Assembly: GCA_003164095.1 (NCBI GenBank)
Contig: PLRX01000089.1
Span: 1 to 64,000, forward strand
Source: Acidimicrobiaceae bacterium
GTDB taxonomy: Bacteria > Actinomycetota > Acidimicrobiia > Acidimicrobiales > RAAP-2
Length of the DNA stretch: 64,000 bases
Reading direction: 5' to 3'
Part shown: one piece after another, positions 1 to 7,239 of the stretch
Numbering within the stretch: the stretch's first letter is position 1
How the letters are laid out: every line of letters begins with the position of its first letter
Translations under genes and position numbers: made by a program
The notes under the pieces: model-generated
The model's input: only the letters and a program-made list of their open reading frames with translations
What the model was told of the DNA's origin: nothing
Database searches by the model: none

Positions 1-1
1 C

Positions 2-1432
2 TCAGCCATGAGATCCTCCCGGTGCCTTCGGGGTCGAGGTGCCGGGAACTCGACCGGGCCGGTTGGCGGCTCCCTGGACTACTCCCGCACCGCTCGGGGC
101 GCCGGCACCTCCCGTGGTGGACGTAGGTGTGCCGTCCGAGGAGGGGCGATGGCCACCAACGGGGCGACTTCCTGCGGCAGTTGCTGCCCCGCCGGTCGTG
201 GCATCGCCGGCCGCACGGTCTCCCGCGCCGCCGCCGGTCGGCCCGCTGGCGTTCGGTCCAGTGGGGCTCGGACTCCCCGACGTGTTGGATGAACCGGTTC
301 CGGTGGCAGCGGGTGAATGGGCCGTGCTCGGGTCCGGGCCCTCGCTGGCCCCAGCGGCCGACCTCGCGCCGGCCTTGGCGGCCCCGGCCGCAGCTCCTAC
401 TCCGGCGGCTGCCGCGATCCCGACGGGTCCGGCCGCTGCACCGGCTTCCACGAGCGCTTTGCTGCCGCCTCCGCCTCCCATCATCTTCGCCGTACCGGCG
501 ACACGGCTCCCCATATAAGTCATCCGACCCGGCGCGCTGATCTGGGATGCCGCGGCTGCCGCGTGCTCGGTCGCCGCCGGTACATGCCTCAGGGCCATGG
601 GAAGGGCCAGCGAACCGAGGATGAGGAACGCCAGGCAGAGGAACAGGGTCGTCATGTCCCCACCGACCGCACCGGTGCTCGAGCCGGACAGCTGGCCGCT
701 GTTGAGGTCGGCGGCGGCCAGCACCATGAGCATGGTGATGACCAGTTGGGAGAGGATCGTGGCGATGATCAGATCGATCAACCGCTTGATCCAGTGGGCC
801 GTCCCGCCCCAGTAGAGCCCGCAGAGCGCCAGCGGTATGGCGAGCACCTCCAGATAGAGCAGCGCTCCCCGGAGGGCGAGGACGAACCAGATAACCAGGG
901 CGGCCAAGCCGGCCAGGGCCACGATGAGGGCCGCCGCCAACCCGGGCAAGCTGCTGCCACCGGTGCTGACGGTGGCCGAAAGGGCGAAATCGGACAGGTG
1001 ACCGAGGCCCTGCCCGAATCCCTGGTTGCCACCAAGGGCCACGTTCACCAGGAGGCCGCAACAGGCATTGACCAGGGTCAGGACGCCGGCGGTTACCGGG
1101 ATCGCGACAGCCGTCCCGATGGCCATCATGACTGGCGCCCCGAGACCTCGTTTCAGCACCGAGGTCAGGTCACCCCGTAGGGCGGCAGTCCCCACTCCGA
1201 TGAAGAGGATGGGCACGGACAGCCAGGCGACCACGGTGAGCATGGCCCGCCACGGGCCCTTGAACCACGATGTGAAGTCCGGGGTGGTGGTCGCCTGCAT
1301 GGCGTGGATCACACCGCCGATTGCCCAGCTGGTGAACCCACCGATCCCCTGAGAGATCGAGTGCCCGAACCATCCGACGATGTCCTGGCCAATGCCACCC
1401 AGAGGGTCGAACAGTGAGAGTCCGATGAGCAT
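2..1432 (-). CDS. TrbL/VirB6-like conjugation membrane protein
   Basis: A 476-residue polytopic membrane protein. About six hydrophobic segments fill roughly residues 50-320, followed by a low-complexity Gly/Ala/Ser/Thr/Pro-rich tail of about 150 residues. This layout (central membrane block, long disordered tail) is typical of TrbL/VirB6-type channel proteins of actinobacterial integrative conjugative elements. I infer a role in the type IV-like transfer channel from architecture and from the small membrane protein directly upstream, one base away. The open frame extends further upstream, but that extension is Ser/Pro/Arg-rich and overlaps the upstream gene, so ATG at 1432 is preferred. The stop codon sits at the window edge and the rest of the transfer operon is presumably to the left. 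Confidence 0.7.
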   Translation of the reverse strand: MLIGLSLFDPLGGIGQDIVGWFGHSISQGIGGFTSWAIGGVIHAMQATTTPDFTSWFKGPWRAMLTVVAWLSVPILFIGVGTAALRGDLTSVLKRGLGAPVMMAIGTAVAIPVTAGVLTLVNACCGLLVNVALGGNQGFGQGLGHLSDFALSATVSTGGSSLPGLAAALIVALAGLAALVIWFVLALRGALLYLEVLAIPLALCGLYWGGTAHWIKRLIDLIIATILSQLVITMLMVLAAADLNSGQLSGSSTGAVGGDMTTLFLCLAFLILGSLALPMALRHVPAATEHAAAAASQISAPGRMTYMGSRVAGTAKMMGGGGGSKALVEAGAAAGPVGIAAAAGVGAAAGAAKAGARSAAGASEGPDPSTAHSPAATGTGSSNTSGSPSPTGPNASGPTGGGAGDRAAGDATTGGAATAAGSRPVGGHRPSSDGTPTSTTGGAGAPSGAGVVQGAANRPGRVPGTSTPKAPGGSHG

Positions 1433-1433
1433 C

Positions 1434-1754
1434 TCAGCTGACCGAGGTGCCAAAGTTGAAGGCCCAGGTGATGAGGAAGACCCCGGCGCCAATGATGACG
1501 GCCCCGGCGAAGGCGGCCAGCACCTTGTGCTGGGAGACCGAGGTCCGGTTGATGGACCCGTTCTGGACTCCCCACCACAGACCGGCACCGCCGATGATGA
1601 GGCCGAGCAGGCAGGCGTAGACGGCCCACTGTTCGATCCCGCCAAGGAAGGACTGAACCTGGGACGAGCCCGGGAGCGAGCCGTTCGGGGTGATGGTGAA
1701 GTTGGCAGCCAAGAGGGGTGAGGCGATGTTCGGAACAAACGACTGAGGGATCAT
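1434..1754 (-). CDS. Small two-TM membrane protein (DUF6112/TrbC-like)
   Basis: A 106-residue protein with a short exported-looking N-terminal segment and two hydrophobic helices (about residues 42-62 and 78-100). Small proteins of this shape directly precede the TrbL-like gene in actinobacterial conjugative elements (DUF6112 'integral membrane protein' family; VirB2/TrbC-like pilin or channel subunits elsewhere). It ends one base before the start of the TrbL-like gene, so the two are surely cotranscribed. The start ATG at 1754 is the first gene start after a 333-bp non-coding stretch, making it a likely head of the transfer operon. The family assignment is by pattern only. Confidence 0.65.
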   Translation of the reverse strand: MIPQSFVPNIASPLLAANFTITPNGSLPGSSQVQSFLGGIEQWAVYACLLGLIIGGAGLWWGVQNGSINRTSVSQHKVLAAFAGAVIIGAGVFLITWAFNFGTSVS

Positions 1755-2087
1755 TGGACCTCCGGGGCTCTGGGCGGGACCGTGCGTCCTCGCCGTCGCC
1801 CATGTTCCGGATCCACGTCACCCTCAACGTCACCCTGGTTGAAGAAGCCAGTGACCAGGGGCGTTGCTGAAGGCTCGGACGTCACCCTCGCGCCAGCAAG
1901 TGGTGCATGGGTTGTTGAGGTGACGTCGAAGTCACCTCAAGCGGTGAGATCCCAGCGCCTGGACGTCCTCAGCGTTCTCGGTGATCAACATGCCGGTTCG
2001 TACGACCGGATCAAACCCAAGGCGGCTGAAAGGGAACCAGGTGCAACTCGGCGACCATGCCATCATTTGGTTGGCCTCGAGGCCGGC
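1755..2087. other. Non-coding stretch upstream of transfer genes
   Basis: No convincing gene is present; the longest frame here has no coding character. The stretch holds three copies of CGTCACCCT (1816-1824, 1828-1836, 1880-1888) in the same orientation, a smaller CCTGGT/ACCAGG inverted repeat around 1834-1859, and the long palindrome at 1915-1940. It probably contains the promoter and control sites for the leftward transfer genes. Confidence 0.5.
1915..1940. promoter_or_regulatory. 26-bp near-perfect palindrome, candidate operator
   Basis: Arms TTGAGGTGAC and GTCACCTCAA are perfect 10-base complements around a 6-base centre; counting the centre, 24 of 26 positions are palindromic. There is no T-tract, so a terminator is unlikely. 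It lies about 160 bp upstream of the leftward membrane-protein operon and about 150 bp beyond the 3' end of the AbrB-like gene, which fits an operator for a dimeric regulator of transfer. Confidence 0.45.
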
Positions 2088-2357
2088 CTAGATGGCCACC
2101 CACCCCTTGCGAAAGATTTCGTTCATGCTCTCTTCGTTCAGGATGACGAGCGATCCGGGTCGGTCGGGGTTGATGGTGATCCAAACAGAGTCACCTGGGC
2201 CTACCCCAATCGACTTGATCTGATCAGATGGCAGAGTGACCTGGTTCCTCTGCCCGATCACTCGAGGTCCGTCTGGGTGTGCATCCACCACTACAGGATA
2301 TGAAAGTTCATATCCTGTGTCGATGCCCCGCTGGCGCCACACTTCCGGGCGTGCCAC
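2088..2357 (-). CDS. AbrB/MazE-type DNA-binding protein
   Basis: An 89-residue protein. Residues about 30-75 match the swapped-hairpin AbrB fold: a segment reading QVTLPSDQIKSIGVGPGDSV corresponds to the family pattern of 'I-x-I/L-P-x-x-(8-9)-G-(8)-PGD'. AbrB/SpoVT/MazE proteins act as transition-state regulators or as antitoxins. No toxin gene is visible beside it, so a regulator of the transfer genes, transcribed in the same direction 333 bp further on, is the simpler reading. The N-terminal 30 residues are an unusual extension for the family. The SOS box at 2417-2430 lies 60 nt upstream of this start in the divergent region, so it could also influence this gene. Confidence 0.65.
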   Translation of the reverse strand: MARPEVWRQRGIDTGYELSYPVVVDAHPDGPRVIGQRNQVTLPSDQIKSIGVGPGDSVWITINPDRPGSLVILNEESMNEIFRKGWVAI

Positions 2358-2416
2358 GATGCGACCCGTGGCTGTCGGCGCGCTATCGGTGCAATGTCAC
2401 ACCCAGCCGTCAGAAT

Positions 2417-2430
2417 CGAACACATGTTCG
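2417..2430. promoter_or_regulatory. LexA (SOS) box 1
   Basis: CGAACACATGTTCG matches the actinobacterial/Gram-positive LexA consensus CGAAC-RNRY-GTTCG at every defined position. It is centred about 52 nt upstream of the start at 2476 and lies in the divergent region opposite the AbrB-like gene. A second perfect box lies 1.6 kb downstream. Confidence 0.8.
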
Positions 2431-2475
2431 TGACGGAGCAGCGCCGCAGCCATAACCATGCGAAGGGGACCTCTA

Positions 2476-2868
2476 ATGCCTGATGCGACCGCTCCGGAGC
2501 CTCAGTTCGCCACTTGCAAGTGTGAGGCAGCCGCTCAGCGGGCCGTGCTGGGTTATGAGGTTGCTGGTATCGCTGCCAGCATCGGACCCCTCGACCTGCC
2601 GAGACAGCGGGAGACAAGTTGCCGAGGTTGGGCGGTGACAGTTCCGAGCCTGGGTCGCGTTGAATGTGTTCTTGACTCCCGGGCGGATCTGAACGCTGTT
2701 GGCCCAGAGCTGGATCAACTGAGCAATGCGGGTTGGAGCGTTTGGGCGTTGGTGCCACTCGATCGCCTGTCGCGCGCCCACGAGGCGTTTCAGTCAGGCG
2801 TTGAGTTCGTTCAAGGCTGGTGGGAGAACAACGGGGCCATCGCCTTCACGGCGCCCGAAATCCCCTGA
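2476..2868 (+). CDS. Unknown 130-aa protein behind a LexA box
   Basis: I do not recognise the family. The protein is soluble, without signal peptide or membrane segment. It has a CxC pair near the N-terminus (Cys14, Cys16), two more cysteines near the middle, and a Trp-rich C-terminal part. ATG at 2476 is chosen over an in-frame ATG at 2458 because AGGGGA lies 7-8 bases before it. The SOS box is 45 nt upstream of the start. A HAD phosphatase gene begins 71 bp after the stop on the same strand, so the two are probably cotranscribed and damage-inducible. Base composition is lower in GC than the chromosome to the right, in keeping with acquired DNA. Confidence 0.6.
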   Translation: MPDATAPEPQFATCKCEAAAQRAVLGYEVAGIAASIGPLDLPRQRETSCRGWAVTVPSLGRVECVLDSRADLNAVGPELDQLSNAGWSVWALVPLDRLSRAHEAFQSGVEFVQGWWENNGAIAFTAPEIP

Positions 2869-2939
2869 TCCACAGCGTGGATGTCCTACCGTGGAGTTAG
2901 AGTCGCGATTTCGAGTCGGCTTCTGACGAACGGCAGGTC

Positions 2940-3884
2940 ATGGCACAGGCCATCTATACGCAGACGACCATCGCCATGGTCTGGGATTTTGACAAGACGC
3001 TGATCCCCGGGTACTCCCAGAAACCGATCTTTGAAGAGTACGGAATCGATGAAGCGCGTTTCTGGCGCGAAGTAAACGGCCTCGAGGACCTCTACCGGCG
3101 CCGGGATCTGCTCGTAGCCAAGGACACCGCGTATTTGCTCCACATGCTCTCGTACGTCAGAGAGGGAGCGATGGCCGGTCTCACCAACTCAAAGCTTGTC
3201 GAGCTTGGTGCCCGGATCGAGATGTGCCCTGGGATTCCTGACTTTCTCCCCCACATTCAGGAGCTCGTTGCATCTGACGATCGCTTCGCCAGCCACGGAA
3301 TCTCGGTCGAGCACTACATCGTCTCGACTGGGATCAGGCACCTGATCGAAGGCAGTTCCGTAAGCGCGCACGTTCAGAAGATCTGGGCCAACGAGTTCGT
3401 CGATCAACCTCCCGGCCCAGGCTACGACCCGGCCACCCATGAGTTTGAGGCAAATGATGGAGTGATTGCCCAAGTTGGGTACATGATCGACAACACCTCC
3501 AAAACCAGGGCCATCTTTGAGATCAACAAGGGTCCTGATGTCGAGGTGAATGCTCGGATGGCCGAAGAAGAGAGAAAAGTCCCGATAAAGAACATGATCT
3601 ACATTGCCGATGGGCCGAGCGATGTCCCTGTGTTCTCTGTCGTGGGCGTGAACGGGGGAAGGCGCCTCGGCGTCTATCAGACGGCGGAGCCCTCGAACTT
3701 CGAAGGAGTCAAGCAACTCGAGGACGATGCGAGGGTCGACAGCATTGCAGAGGCGAACTTCATGCAGGGTACGCAAGCGTGGAGGTGGCTTACGTCCGAA
3801 GTCCGACGAATTGGGACAAGGATCTGCGACGATCGAGATCGCTACCTCGCCGCCGTGAAGGCTCCTGCCGGGCACATCACCTAA
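2940..3884 (+). CDS. HAD-family phosphatase
   Basis: A 314-residue haloacid-dehalogenase-superfamily protein. Motif I is WDFDKT (nucleophile Asp16, acid/base Asp18), motif II is the Ser/Thr of IVST near residue 123, and motif IV is ADGPSDVPVF around residue 225, giving an intact Mg-dependent phosphohydrolase site. The long cap between motifs I and II is typical of the uncharacterised DFDKTLIPGY family. The substrate is unknown. It follows the SOS-boxed 130-aa gene and precedes the ubiquitin-like operon, all on the same strand, so it may supply a phosphatase activity to a damage- or phage-responsive system; that role is inference from location. Confidence 0.8.
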   Translation: MAQAIYTQTTIAMVWDFDKTLIPGYSQKPIFEEYGIDEARFWREVNGLEDLYRRRDLLVAKDTAYLLHMLSYVREGAMAGLTNSKLVELGARIEMCPGIPDFLPHIQELVASDDRFASHGISVEHYIVSTGIRHLIEGSSVSAHVQKIWANEFVDQPPGPGYDPATHEFEANDGVIAQVGYMIDNTSKTRAIFEINKGPDVEVNARMAEEERKVPIKNMIYIADGPSDVPVFSVVGVNGGRRLGVYQTAEPSNFEGVKQLEDDARVDSIAEANFMQGTQAWRWLTSEVRRIGTRICDDRDRYLAAVKAPAGHIT

Positions 3885-4032
3885 CCGAGACAATCTCGAG
3901 GATCGGCTGGCACGACTTCGACCAGGTCCGGTCAGATCGAAAGTTGCGAAGTCTCCTGCCGGCGGTTGCGGAGCCATGGATCGAATCCCAAGCATGACGG
4001 CCCTGCCTTCCCCTACCACCCCCTGAGCCGTA

Positions 4033-4046
4033 CGAACACGTGTTCG
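4033..4046. promoter_or_regulatory. LexA (SOS) box 2
   Basis: CGAACACGTGTTCG is a perfect palindrome and a full match to the LexA consensus. It lies 48 nt upstream of the ATG of the ubiquitin-like gene at 4095. TAAGCT just after it (4049-4054) could be a -10 element, which would place the operator between -10 and -35. It strongly suggests LexA repression of the three-gene operon. Confidence 0.85.
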
Positions 4047-4094
4047 TGTAAGCTCTGAGTGGTCGGCGTGTGTCGATCGGTCAGGAGAAATGAG

Positions 4095-4367
4095 ATGCCC
4101 CCGGAAGAAGAGACTCAGGCCCATCCGGACCGGTTCGAGATCGTCGTCGACACCGTCGAGCACACCGTGCACGCCGCCGAAGTGAGTTGGAAGCATGTCG
4201 TGGATATCGCGTACCCGGGCCAGGCCGACGACCCGCAATACGTCTTCAAGGTCCAATACGAGGACGCCAGGAGCCATCCCACGTCGGGGACGCTGGTGAA
4301 GGGTCATCACGTAACCGTCGAGCGGAGTGGAACCACATTCAGTGTCCTTCGATCCGTGGTCTCGTAG
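4095..4367 (+). CDS. Ubiquitin-like protein (multiubiquitin family)
   Basis: A 90-residue protein, one beta-grasp domain spanning about residues 13-87. It starts FEIVVDTVEHTVHA, has a central helix (SWKHVVDIA), then a strand pair and the family-typical turn SGTLVKGHHVTV before the last strand. This is the pattern of prokaryotic multiubiquitin-family domains (PF14452), here a single copy. The C-terminus is RSVVS with no di-glycine, so conjugation through a GG tail is not expected unless it is processed differently. ATG at 4095 is chosen because AGGAG lies 7 bases upstream; a GTG at 4059 has no such site. It overlaps the downstream E1-like gene by about 25-40 bases and is the first gene behind LexA box 2. 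Confidence 0.8.
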   Translation: MPPEEETQAHPDRFEIVVDTVEHTVHAAEVSWKHVVDIAYPGQADDPQYVFKVQYEDARSHPTSGTLVKGHHVTVERSGTTFSVLRSVVS

Positions 4368-5526
4368 TCCCGACTTAGCGAGGCTCATCGCAGCGGGCTA
4401 CGAGCTGGAGTTGACAGGCGACGGCTACCTGCTCGTACGCAACATCCCGTACTTGGACGAACATCAATCGATCCAACGGGGATCGGTGGTCTCAAAGTTG
4501 GAATTGAATGGTGACGTGACGGTCAATCCAGTGGCTGACCACGTCGCGTATTTCGTGGGCACAACACCACATCGGTGGAACGGCGAGCAGCTGACGCCGC
4601 TGGCCGGTGCCAATCTTGTGCTCGCCGATGGTCGGATTGCTCAGTTTTCGATGTCGCTCAAGTGCCCGACGGAGGATCGCTACCCCGACTACTTCTCGAA
4701 GATCGAGTACCACGTGCAGAACATCGAGAATGAAGCGAAGCAACTCGATGCGGCGGTGACCTCGCAGACGTTCGGCCCATGCATCATCAAGAACGATGAG
4801 TGGCCTTTCGAATATGCCGACACCGCCAGTGGACGTGCGGGAATCGGTGCAACTAACGGACGCCTCGCCGGCCAGAAGATCGCCATTGTTGGCCTCGGCG
4901 GCACCGGCTCCTACATTCTTGATCTCGTCGCGAAGTGTCCGGTTGCCGAAATCCATCTCTACGATGGGGACCGCTTCTCAAGTCATAATGCCTTCCGCTC
5001 GCCCGGAGCGGCGAGCCTGGATGAGGTTCGAATCGGTAGACCGAAGGTCGAACGCTATGCGGAAATCTATTCGCAACTGAAGCGCAGGATCACACCCCAC
5101 CCCTACAACATCGATGCCGCGAATGTCTCAGAACTCGCAGCGTTCGACTTCGTCTTCCTGGCCATGGAGGGAGGAGCGACAAAACTCGCGATCGTCGAAG
5201 CGTTGGAAAACATGGGCAAGCCATTCGTCAATGCCAGCATGGGTGTCAAGAAGCCCGGCGACGGCGACCAGCTTCAGGCAGTCGTTGAAGTGAATGGAAG
5301 CACTGTCGACAACCGTGACAGTTTTCGGCAGACGGTCGACTTCGGGGAGGTTGATCCGGACGATCCGTACCTTGAGAACATTCAGGTTGCCGAACTCAAT
5401 GCCCTCAACGCGACGATGGCCGTTCTCTGGTGGAAGAAGTGGGCGGCGATCTACGTGAGCAACAAGCCAAATTTCGGAATGCTCATTGACACCTACCTCG
5501 ACGTATACACGACGTACCGTTCGTGA
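4327..5526 (+). CDS. E1-like DUF6791-ThiF adenylating protein
   Basis: A protein of about 399 residues. Residues 17-165 fit the DUF6791 domain that precedes ThiF domains in ubiquitin-like operons. Residues 180-399 are a ThiF/E1 adenylation domain: GLGGTGS (189-195), the DGD nucleotide motif (213-215), Asn221, Arg224 and Lys240. It should adenylate the C-terminus of the neighbouring ubiquitin-like protein. The only cysteines are 113, 152 and 204; none follows residue 204, where E1 enzymes carry their catalytic cysteine, so thioester transfer by this protein is doubtful. The start is GTG at 4327 or GTG at 4342, both inside the upstream gene, implying translational coupling. The stop overlaps the next start. 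Confidence 0.85.
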   Translation: MEPHSVSFDPWSRSPDLARLIAAGYELELTGDGYLLVRNIPYLDEHQSIQRGSVVSKLELNGDVTVNPVADHVAYFVGTTPHRWNGEQLTPLAGANLVLADGRIAQFSMSLKCPTEDRYPDYFSKIEYHVQNIENEAKQLDAAVTSQTFGPCIIKNDEWPFEYADTASGRAGIGATNGRLAGQKIAIVGLGGTGSYILDLVAKCPVAEIHLYDGDRFSSHNAFRSPGAASLDEVRIGRPKVERYAEIYSQLKRRITPHPYNIDAANVSELAAFDFVFLAMEGGATKLAIVEALENMGKPFVNASMGVKKPGDGDQLQAVVEVNGSTVDNRDSFRQTVDFGEVDPDDPYLENIQVAELNALNATMAVLWWKKWAAIYVSNKPNFGMLIDTYLDVYTTYRS

Positions 5527-5933
5527 TGTCTACGATCACCGAAGTCACTTACGCCTTCGTCGACTCAGCTCCGGGGCAGCTGGAGCCAGGCAAGATCTAC
5601 ATCTCCACGAGGTACCGTGCGATCGTCCACCTCTGCCTTTGCGGGTGCAACGAGAAGGTTCTACTCAGACTTGATCCAGGCGAGTGGAGCTTCACCTTCG
5701 ATGGCCGAACAATCTCCATTCACGATTCCGTTGGCAACGTCGGGCTGCCTTGCCGATCGCACTACTTTGTGCGACGGAACCGGGTCCATTGGTTACCACC
5801 ACTTCTCGAAGTCGATCCTGAGGTGGCACTGGGTCAGAGATCCGCTCGCGACGAACAGAGCGAGAGGTCGACAACAAGGAGCTTTGCTCGCTGGTTCCGT
5901 CGGCGCCGATCCCGCCCTCCAGAAAACGCTTGA
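5526..5933 (+). CDS. DUF6527 (BubE-like) protein
   Basis: A 135-residue protein with the DUF6527 signature: a CLCGC cluster (Cys37, 39, 41), the segment SIHDSVGN (64-71), and CRSHYFV (Cys76, Ser78, His79), which together look like a metal-binding or catalytic centre. DUF6527 proteins accompany E1/ubiquitin-like operons; from memory the family has been linked to removal of conjugates in bacterial ubiquitination-like (Bub) pathways, which I could not check. The C-terminal 35 residues are Arg/Ser-rich and probably disordered. ATG at 5526 overlaps the E1 stop (TGATG), so the three genes form one operon. No E2 or JAB gene follows; the next gene is convergent. Confidence 0.75.
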   Translation: MSTITEVTYAFVDSAPGQLEPGKIYISTRYRAIVHLCLCGCNEKVLLRLDPGEWSFTFDGRTISIHDSVGNVGLPCRSHYFVRRNRVHWLPPLLEVDPEVALGQRSARDEQSERSTTRSFARWFRRRRSRPPENA

Positions 5934-5984
5934 GATGCTGGTCGCCGCGACACATGAATAACGCTCAGGCTCAGGACCAGACCA

Positions 5985-7226
5985 TTAGCGCTCTGGTGGA
6001 GGACACTCGATACCTGCGATCTGCATGAGCGCACAGAACGTGTCACGAGCTACCTTCCACTCGCCGTCGACGAGGACGGCGCGACCCTGTCGCCCGCGGA
6101 TCATCGGGGTGCCGCTAAAAGGCCCGGAGATGGTGAGGGAGAACACGACGCGGGCCTCGTGGTCATTCACAAATCGCAAGCCATCGACCTTCACCGATCG
6201 CTGGGACGGATCCTGGTCGATGCTGTGGCGTTGACCAGCAGCGAGAAGTGCCTCCCCGAGATTGGCACCTCCTTCGACGGCCGGGATGGAGCCGTCCGCT
6301 TCGTCGACATCGAGCATGCGTGCGAATGCGTCCTCGACGGCAGATCGGGCAGCTGATTCATCGTCTGGAGGTGGGCCAGGGATCGACGACCCGGGGGGAC
6401 CTTGAGGAGTGATCAGCTGGCTCAGCACGGACGAGTCCTGCTTTGGGCCAGGCTCCTGCTGTCGAAGTGCTCGAAGAGTCGCAGCCTGTTCGGATGTGAT
6501 GCCCTGTGACCGTTGCTCTACCGCTTCTTGTGAACTGAGCCCGGCGCCGATCCAATCAGCCACTTCCGCAAAAGGGATTCCGGCCGCCCACCACTCGCGG
6601 ATGACATCCCCTGGGCCGCGACCCTGGATGGCCAAGCGCCCAGCTTCGCCCGGAGTGAGGCCGAGGGCGTGCCACGTGTACGCGTCGGCGGCTTCGATCC
6701 CCATCGCTGCCCATCGCTGAGCTTCCTCATCCAGCCATTGTCTCTGGAGGTAGCCGTGCATGACCCTGGGGTCTCCACGTAGCAATCCACCTGCCATCAC
6801 CTGGCTACCGGTGACCGAAGGTGTCCGGCTGATCCAGGCGCTGGAGCCGAAAGAAGAACTCCGCGACCTGGACTGAGCCTGGGCTTGAGTGAAGGCTTCG
6901 ACTGGACCCAAGCCCTTCGCCTTTTCGGCCGATGCGGTGTCGATGTCGTAACCCATCTCGTGCCACAGGGCAGCTTCCGAGGAGTCGATCCCGGCGTCGC
7001 GCCATGCCTGGATGGTCGTGGGGTCCACCCCTGCCGCCATCCATTGGGCGGCTTCGAGACCCTCCGTCACTCCCTGTTGAATCCATGCTTCTGCACGAGC
7101 GATAGTGAAGCGCCAACTGCGCCAGATCTCGGCGTCACTGGGTTCGAATCCGGCTGCAATCCAGGCTTCCAACTGCTCAGGTTTGCTGTCGTCGGGTTCG
7201 GAGGCATCCACTCGTGTTCGCATCAC
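5985..7226 (-). CDS. W-repeat protein with MTB12/NTF2-like C-terminal domain
   Basis: A 413-residue soluble protein. Residues about 18-255 contain roughly eleven copies of a 13-residue unit of the form W-x-x-x-G-hydrophobic-x4-A-x-x-W, in two blocks separated by a Ser/Gln/Arg-rich linker. A Pro-rich hinge follows, then a C-terminal domain (about 285-413) ending in DGEWKVARDTFCALMQIAG, which resembles the SnoaL/NTF2-like fold of mycobacterial MTB12-type proteins. There is no signal peptide. It begins 13 bp after the VWA gene and is the last gene of the moxR-VWA operon, so it is probably a scaffold, client or effector of that pair. Function unknown. Confidence 0.7.
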   Translation of the reverse strand: MMRTRVDASEPDDSKPEQLEAWIAAGFEPSDAEIWRSWRFTIARAEAWIQQGVTEGLEAAQWMAAGVDPTTIQAWRDAGIDSSEAALWHEMGYDIDTASAEKAKGLGPVEAFTQAQAQSRSRSSSFGSSAWISRTPSVTGSQVMAGGLLRGDPRVMHGYLQRQWLDEEAQRWAAMGIEAADAYTWHALGLTPGEAGRLAIQGRGPGDVIREWWAAGIPFAEVADWIGAGLSSQEAVEQRSQGITSEQAATLRALRQQEPGPKQDSSVLSQLITPQGPPGSSIPGPPPDDESAARSAVEDAFARMLDVDEADGSIPAVEGGANLGEALLAAGQRHSIDQDPSQRSVKVDGLRFVNDHEARVVFSLTISGPFSGTPMIRGRQGRAVLVDGEWKVARDTFCALMQIAGIECPPPER

Positions 7227-7239
7227 TTGGACCTCGTGG

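Noticed and set aside
1782-2303. 173-codon plus-strand frame over the transfer-gene upstream region
   Set aside because: Runs antisense over the AbrB-like gene, has no ribosome binding site and no domain; composition is not coding-like.
3189-4388. 399-codon minus-strand frame across the HAD gene and ubiquitin-like gene
   Set aside because: Antisense to two genes with recognisable motifs; no domain and biased shadow composition.
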